Positions 56,607 through 64,000 of a stretch of DNA of 64,000 bases are shown here, in pieces. A program made the translations under genes and the position numbers. Numbering within the stretch: the first letter of the stretch is position 1; every line of letters begins with the position of its first letter. This DNA comes from Cryptomeria japonica (Eukaryota; Streptophyta; Pinopsida; Cupressales; Cupressaceae), in assembly GCF_030272615.1 (NCBI RefSeq), contig NC_081414.1, positions 908,865,009 through 908,929,008 of the forward strand, read 5' to 3'. The notes beneath the pieces were generated by a model that saw nothing but the letters and a program-made list of their open reading frames with translations, had not been told where the DNA came from and ran no database searches.

Positions 56607-56960
56607 ATTTAGAAGGAAAGTGTTTACATCTTATAGTCAGTGAACCTTTACTTTTTCTCTTACCATTTTTTATTCAAAGTCTTGTTTATGGTCTTTTTGT
56701 ATTTCCTTTACTTAGTTGGATATATGTTTATTTAAAAATTTACTAAAACTTTTTGTTCAATTAAAATTTGTTTTCAATGATGGTAAAAAAATGAAGTTGA
56801 AAATAGTCACAAGACTTTAAGTAAACATACAATAAAAAAATTACATTTATTTAATGCTTTTCCAATAAAAGAATAGTGAATTTTTAAAATTGTCTACAAC
56901 TTCAAATACTTGTTTTAAAATTTATGTGAAGTTATTCCCCTCAATTTGTAGTAATCTATT
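56607..56960. repeat. Long dispersed repeat, copy 2, middle part
   Basis: Continues copy 2 directly after the GTTGG target duplication: GTTGGATTTAGAAGGAAAGTG here corresponds to GTTGGATTTGAAAGAAAAGTG at 21955. No gene seen. Confidence 0.7.
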
Positions 56961-57648
56961 TGTGATAACCCCTACGGTATCATGAGATGTAAAATCATTT
57001 ATGTGGATTATTTAAATAAGGTTATTGTAAATGAATGATTAAAATAATAATATAAGTAATCTATGAAAAATAAAGGAAATATATTTAATTTATTTTAACA
57101 AAGAAATGTTATTTAATAATTCATATATTTAAATGAAATGATACTTACATTTAATATATTTAAAATGAAATGATATGTAATATTTAATATATTGAAAATA
57201 AATGTTATTTAATATTTAATATATTTAAATATATATATTACTAACAAAAAGGCATGACTTAAATCCTAACAAACCCAATGACTCCTAGTATATTATATTA
57301 GCCTGGTTACTTCCCCACGAAGTGGTGCGTAGGTAACCATAGCCTAGGCTGCGATTACCCCCGCACCCCTTCATGCGGAAGGGGACCCATGGAGGGGTAC
57401 AACCCCTCATAGGATATTTAAGGGAGCAGCAGCAAGGGGTTAGGGAAGCAAGATGGGAGGGAGAGCGGTGGAAGATTTGGAGAACAAGCCTTCTGCTGCG
57501 GACAACAAGTAAGGAATATGTGGATTGTTATATTAAATAATATAAGGATAATAGTTAATGTGTATATATTAATTAATGTGTAATACTCACTAATATATAT
57601 CGTTAAACCAAGGTAAGGGATATGTTGATATTAATTGTTGTATAGGGA

Positions 57649-57683
<35 letters not shown>

Positions 57684-58426
57684 TTAATGTGTTAATGTTC
57701 ACTAGTCATTAAACGTAGGTAAGGGATATAATAATGTTAATTGTTGTATACACTAATTTACACACTAGGAAGGATTATGTAATACAAATGTAATGCGTAT
57801 GTTAAAGATGGTAAAACACATTTGATATATATAAGTTAAAGAATACATTAAGAATCCATGTTAACATAAAGAGGTAGATTATGAACTGAAAATAGTACTA
57901 AAGTGTCAAATGTATTATAAAGGAAATCACATGTTGGAGGCTATAGGGAGGAAACTCCCATAGTCTAAGGGAGGGAGTATAATAATCCCTAGGGCAGTAT
58001 ATATACTGAAAACTGATATGCATATGTATGGCTTGGTTGATTAAACTCAACCAAGAAGAGACAGATCTGGCCAGTCCCCTCTAAGGACTTGGATGATGGA
58101 GGCATCACCCAAGGCAAGGAATAGACAAGGGTATTACTTGGATGGCTTGGGTGTAAGAGGTTACACCCAAGACAAGATTCGAACTCATCTTTGATTTCCT
58201 CGAGGACTTGGAACCAAGGGGTTCCAAGAAGGTGAGCTTCACGACTATCTAAGGACATACTTTCGTATGGCATTAGTATCCTTTTTATTAGATGAAAATT
58301 ATGATTATGTTAATTAAGTATTAAAGATAGATTGCAAATTAAAAATGGTCTATATATATATTTATATGTTGTATTCTAACAATTTGTTTTGCAGGACAGT
58401 AATCTCTAACTAGTAGGGACATTACA
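56961..58426 (+). mobile_element. Solo-LTR-like insertion in repeat copy 2
   Basis: About 1466 bp that interrupt the match between copy 1 (around 22310) and copy 2. It starts TGTGATAACCCCTACGG and ends TAGTAGGGACATTACA, giving LTR-like TG...CA ends with short imperfect inverted repeats. TATTTAAG at about 57416 could be its TATA box. A GC-rich patch at 57300-57500 and a TA run at 57652-57680 lie inside. The flanks CTATT and CCATC are only a poor target duplication. Orientation is inferred from the TATA-like site. No gene seen. Confidence 0.55.
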
Positions 58427-61400
58427 CCATCTCACAATTTGTATACACTTTTTGCGCATTTTTTTGTAACCACAATAATTTAGAATAATATCCTTAAATT
58501 ATTATGAAACTTTAACCATCTATACTAAATAAATAAATAAATTTCATGTGCTATACAGATTAAAAAATTCCAATCCATTAGACAAAACCAAATTCATGAA
58601 TAAAGAAAGATAGAATGACCACTAGCGTTATATTGAATTCACAAACTCATTTTATATGTTGCATTCCAAAATAATTGAAATATTTTTTTAATTGTCAAAC
58701 AACCTTGCTTAGGGTCTACTAGCATGTTATTTCTGATTATAAGATTAAATTGGGAGAGGCTCAAACCATTAGATAAGTACTCAAGTGAATAAATTGCGGG
58801 TCTCATGAGGAATGAGAACCCCAAAAAATTGACAAAAAGGAACAAAACCCAGTTGACAACTAGAGACAAACACAAAACAACCAAACTAAGACAAATCAAA
58901 AAATTAAAAAGACAACAGACACACTGTCACCGAAGACATGAATCAATCATCTACCTAGTGGGGATTTTCTCAATTTTCCAATCCTAACTCATCAGTTTCA
59001 CTTTCTCATAGAAGGAGAGCCTCTTGTTTGAACCTTTACCATAAGAAATAGCAAGGGACTTTGGCATAGTTTTCAATATCAACACAAATGGTTTCATCAT
59101 CATAATAGGAGATTAATTCACGTGTCATTTCCTTTTAGCAATTTGTTTGTCGATAAAATATTTTAATTTCTTTATATTCACTTATTTTTTAAATTATGAA
59201 TAAATATTTCTTTTATGTAATTGAATAAGATATATTTTCTTACTTCTAAGATATGATTGTGTGAAATACACCATATAGATTATGTTGTGCATATCATTTA
59301 TTTGATAAGGCCTCTTAGATCCACAATACCAAGATCGGCTCTTTTGAATTTATTATGAATTCAAAACACTTAGAAAGGTGTACAAGGTATGCTAAATCTT
59401 TTCGTCATGTTAAGTAAATGATTGTTATAGCATAAAAATAAAGGAGACGTAATATATGAATGCTGACAAAATTTATTATGAATCTCATAGATAAAAAAGG
59501 AATTAATGATGATAAAATATATCATTTCATTTAGAAATTTTAATCTTATCTAATTGGGCACATTGCATTATGTTGAATAATGATTTTATGTTCATGTATA
59601 TATATATTATTATACATGCAAATCTAAAGGATATCGATGTTTTAGTTTCAAAAATAAATAATAATATTTGGTTTACGGACAAATCATGCGTGAGTAAATT
59701 CATTTATAATCATTAATTTTATTTTATCCAAAAGTTTGTTTGATTGTTTACATTTAATTTGGTCTTTTATATTTTCATTTAGTTATTAATTTTATTAGAA
59801 GGATGGAAAGTGAAAATCTAAAATAAAATCAATATCTTTTTTCATATAGTTTTAGGGTTTTTAGGCTATAGTGAAAAGATACTAAGGCATGCATAGGTAA
59901 AATAAAATATATACATCTTTAAAAAGTGTTGGCTAATGTTAATAAACCCTTAGGAATTTATGGGCTATTATATTCATAGTGTAATTGCTCCCACAATTTC
60001 CCTCATGAAAAATATGGAGAACCTATTGGTTTCATCATGGATTAGAAATCATTATAACATACTATAAGGGTGGCCATGTAATTTTGTGTACTTATCTAGC
60101 TACTAATCAGTTGATAAAGAGTATATTTGTGCACCTACAAGTTTTGATACATCCAACTAACTAATCATAGGTTGTTAGTGTGCTTGGTCTATCTTCATTG
60201 TCAAAATATATACAACCCCTTTAATAAAAATCTTGGAAACGTAAAATCATTTATATGTCTTTGAATTCTTATCTAAAATTGATTGTTTGCAAACATTGTT
60301 AAAGGTTAAACTTCCCAATCCAATCCAATCCAGTGATTTTTTTAGTGGCTAATATTCACCAATTGCTATTTATTGAAATTTGGGAATAAAAATTTGGCTA
60401 ATAGTTCAAGTTTTAAGGTGACCTAAATCACCACATTTTTATAAAAAAACATTTAAGTCTTATTTAAATCACCAGCAAAGTTATTTTGTTAAAAATTTTA
60501 AACTCAAAGATTTACCACAATATTTCGTAGATGATTGAATCAGATTCTACAAAAAATTATAATTTTTTGTAGAGGTCTATATTAATTTCGCATTAATAGA
60601 TCATAATTATTAGCTAGTTTAGGGTTATATAAAAAATGTTTAGTTCCCACCATTGATTTAAAATATAATCTTAATGACCATCAGTGTATTCCATGAGGTA
60701 AATTGTACCTACAACTTTTAATGCTCATGGGGGTTGAAATTGCTTTTCAATTATTGACCTTAATGGAAATCAATATTCTAAAAGCAATTTTGGGCCCCAG
60801 GATTATTACAAATTGTTGGTACATTTTATCACAAAAAAATACAAAGAGGGCTATTAGATTATTTTAAATTAATGGTCGTAACTAAATAAAGTAGAGTCTA
60901 CCCCTTAAATTCATTAATGATTTCCATCTTCAGTCCTCTCATGGGGGCTTCACTTAGTGAACCTGGGTTATAGCACGTGTGTTCATGGCATACTAAAGAA
61001 CCCCCTATTTTCAAAAAATATTGCCCTAAACTCCTTTTTGTCACCCCCTCACAATACACAACCCAAATTAAAAGCCCCCCTATTTTCACCAAATATTATA
61101 ATTTTTCATAGCTGGAATTAAAAACCCCCCTATTTTCACTGACAAGCAATATATTGCATCCTCATTTTTGGGATATGAACTCCCCCAATAAGAATGCATG
61201 TGATATAATATTGCCTAGCCAGTGAAGCCCCTGTGAGTCCTCTAGTTTTGTATAAGAATTTATTTTTTAAAATAAAAGGATATGCAATAGTAATTAATGC
61301 ATAATCTTATTATTTTCCAAGAATCACCAAGATTTTCCACCCAAAAAAATTGGAGTAAATAAATTCACCTATAAAACTAATATTTTTCTTTAAAACAATG

Positions 61401-64000
61401 AAAAATTTGCCAATATTTTATATCTTTTTTGAGGGGGTGTTTCTTAAAGCTATCACTGATCTAATCAATCCAAATATTCAAAATCCCAATCCAAGCCATC
61501 TTATCCATATAACTATTTCCTCTAATCACCCTTACAATCCAACCTAGTCATCATCCTAATCCCTCTAATCATTTCTTTTAAACCTATCTTATCATCTCTA
61601 ACTCATCCCAATGTAAAATCAAATTAGTTTAAATTAACCAAGTCTCCTCGAAATCAAAATCAACTTCTCTTGTTGACTAATACCCTAATCAACTCAACTC
61701 TTGTTGTAAACCTTATACTATCTCAAGGATGCAACAAAAATATTTTTTTCTTAGGCACATAGCCTATCCTAATTATAGACTCAAATCAATTTGAACCATT
61801 TTCCATGGTCGTCGTTCTTGACCCATCTCATTCATCTATTTTTTAACCTAATTTTTCATCATTTTATCCTTCATTGTATCATCATCCTAAGGTCACAGAT
61901 CTAAGCCCTTCAAATCCAAATAGTTTTCATCCAAAAGTATCATCCTTTGATGCATTTGATTCTTAATAATTTCATCTTTTAGCATATTTCTACAATCCAA
62001 TAATGTTTTTGCACTATTTTACACTATCTAATTCATAAGCACCCAAAGCTACATGTGAACATATCTATGCCATACCTCAAGGATTAAGCATAGACATCCT
62101 AGAAAGAAAATATTAAATCAACTCATCTACACCCTAAATCAATGTCCCTACAATCCTATAGCATATATCTAGAACAAATCCTTTAACTTTTTAGTGCATA
62201 TTTATCTTAATTCAACACATTTGTCATACTTTAGTAGATCTACTTCTCAAGCATTTTTCCTTTTAGTTTATTTGTCAAACATAAACCTATTTTTATACTT
62301 AAGAAAATCTACTACACTCTCTAGTGTATCCAAACCTACATTAACTTGTATCTGCACCTTTTTTTGAGATTTCTATATTAGTGATTTCCCTAACCAATTC
62401 AAAATCAAATTTGATCAATCAAGCCACCAAGTATCATTAATCCTTGACCTTGATTTCACCCAATCAATTAATCGAAGCATCAAGAATTGTACATGCTTAA
62501 CTTTTCTTGATTCAAAATGAAACAAGATTATGTAAACTTTGAGATCAATCATAATCTAAATCTAAGCTTTAGTAAGGATGCTTCTTCTTGATAAGGGCAT
62601 GTATATCAACCATGTGAGCATCAATGTGATCAAAACAATAGTTTTCGATAGGATTATCATAGTTGACAAGGTTATCCATATCCTCGACATCATGCATGGT
62701 CCCCTTTATCATGTGGTCATTCTTTTGTCTTTTCATAAAGCCATATTAGATAATTAGATAATAAAAACAATTATCACTCTTTAATATGTGGTCATTCTTT
62801 TATCTTTTTAATATAACCATACTAGATAGCTAGATAATAAAACTTTTCCCATTTTAATCCTTGCCATGTTAGCTAGCAAACCAAATAGCGGGAAAAGACC
62901 ATGATGATCCCACCATAGGGTAGGTAGCTCATAGCTGATGGCTAGGAGCTGCTAGATGTGTGGTGTCACCTACTTGATTGTGATCCATCCCCTCCTCACA
63001 ATCTTAGGGGTTTGTCCACCCTTATTTTGTCCTTTTTGACGTTTACCCTAGACTTTAGGGATACAATTCCTTTTCGACCACAACCTATATTAATTGTATA
63101 ATATAGTTTTGAAATATTAATGCTAGTGTATATCAGTATTGACCATTAACTTTGAACTATTAGTTCTTCAACATGTAATTGTGGTCACTGATTGGATGAT
63201 GTGGAGAATATGTGCCTTGTTTTGTTTTCATAGGGATATTTATTTTTATTGTTGTCAACATCGTCCAACGCCATTGCTTAATACAGGTATATCTAGAAGG
63301 CCCATCTAGCCTGGTCAATGGGGAAAAGCTTAAACAGGACATTATAAAATTGTACTCTTTATGATTTAACAACGATTAATTATCAATACTAAACATCTGC
63401 AGGTCGTTAAGAGAAGATTCTGTTCACACCTGCATGCAAAATTAGGGTTACAACAATAGACGTTGAAATTATGGTACCTCCCCCCTTTTTGAAAAGATTA
63501 ACATTGGTTTAAAATAAAAAAAATCTGTGTTTAACTCCTTTAGGCTTCACAATGTGATTTCACTCGTGTGGATGATGTGGAAAATATGTACCATGTATTG
63601 TTTTCGTACAGACATTTAGATTTTCTGTTGTCAACATTGTCCACCGTCAATTGCTTTAAACTGCTATCTCTAGCAGGCCTGTCTAGAAAGGTCAATTGGG
63701 AAAGGCCGTAAAAGACATTTTAAAATTCTCAGTGAGATTGGATTATTTAATCACTATTAGTTGGCCACTATGAAACTTCTGCAGACTGGTAAGAGAAGAT
63801 TCTTTTGAAAGTTTATGGTTACACAAATAGACGTGGAAAAACTATGGTACTTCAACACTTTTCAAAAGATTAACAGGTCCAATAGTTAAATATAATTCTT
63901 TTCTGTTTTTTTTCTATGGTTCTTCTACTTTTGCACAAAAATAAGATTTGCTGATTTTCTTTTCAAGTGATAAAAGAGTAGGAAGATTTTTCCGAGTCAA
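58427..64000. repeat. Long dispersed repeat, copy 2, right part
   Basis: No gene is seen in 5.6 kb. It follows copy 1 from CTCACAATTTG (22312) through the element C target site (around 59470) and on to the window end, which matches about 36350. A segment at 59840-60060 is an inverted match to 36690-36900. Frames such as 58639-58899 and 60898-61092 lack motifs. The stretch 60980-61140 repeats CCCCCCTATTTTCA three times. Confidence 0.6.
63120..63880. repeat. Two tandem ~400-bp units, copy 2
   Basis: The same two-unit arrangement as at 35460-36230: GATGATGTGGARAATATGT, TTGTTTTCRTA, TATCTAGAAGGCC or TATCTCTAGCAGGCC, CTGCAG, GAAGATTCT and AAAAGATTAACA occur in order in each unit. Confidence 0.65.

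Noticed and set aside
57989-58273. 94-codon minus-strand frame
   Set aside because: Lies inside a solo-LTR-like insertion and has no motif.
1-64000. tRNA, rRNA or other structured RNA genes
   Set aside because: No cloverleaf-like or conserved rRNA text was noticed by eye; only the tRNA-complementary primer site of copia 2 was found.

Overview
This looks like intergenic DNA of a large-genome seed plant, and I see no conventional host gene. Plant-type Ty1/copia and Ty3/gypsy retrotransposons, a plant mobile domain (PMD) gene, AT-rich spacers and nested insertions all point to a plant. A conifer or other gymnosperm is my guess from general texture only; no marker proves it.

Layout. (1) 1-12153: remains of a minus-strand gypsy-like element (element A: 3' LTR ending at 2961, broken gag-like ORF 6480-8808), then a leader/LTR-like block with AT microsatellites, seven palindromes and telomere-like hairpins. 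(2) 12154-21120: a decayed minus-strand copia element (copia 1), split by a plus-strand gypsy-like insertion (element B, 12376-17917). Element B carries an antisense PMD gene with its own TATA box, a short exon 1 and an intron. (3) 21120-36350: copy 1 of a long, apparently non-coding repeat, interrupted by a minus-strand gypsy-like element (element C, 22876-30807, two LTRs, target duplication GTTAC). (4) 36690-64000: a second, diverged direct copy of the same repeat. It is interrupted by a complete but broken copia element (copia 2, 37637-56601, target duplication GTTGG), which is itself split by a young gypsy-like element (element D, 41907-53285, 778-bp LTRs differing at 11 positions, target duplication ATCAC). 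A solo-LTR-like insertion lies at 56961-58426.

How the parts relate. Elements A, C and D keep gag-type sequence (C and D also protease) but show no reverse transcriptase or RNase H, so they look non-autonomous. A, B and D share the polypurine tract AAAGAGGGGCAAA. B and D also share, between the coding region and the 3' LTR, an antisense PMD gene with the same layout: TATA box about 100 bp before ATG, a 22-25 codon exon 1 encoding an RVRR-x-QRPA motif, a phase-0 intron of 0.6-0.7 kb filled with a short tandem array of palindrome-like units, then exon 2 with the PMD core. The arrays differ (AGCGCT every ~20 bp in B; a ~36-bp unit in D). This antisense, intron-bearing, apparently self-promoted PMD cargo is the most interesting thing in the window.

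Most premature stops are explained by C-to-T or G-to-A changes at Gln, Arg or Trp codons, as expected of heavily methylated silent DNA. All identifications are by eye from motifs; no database search was possible.
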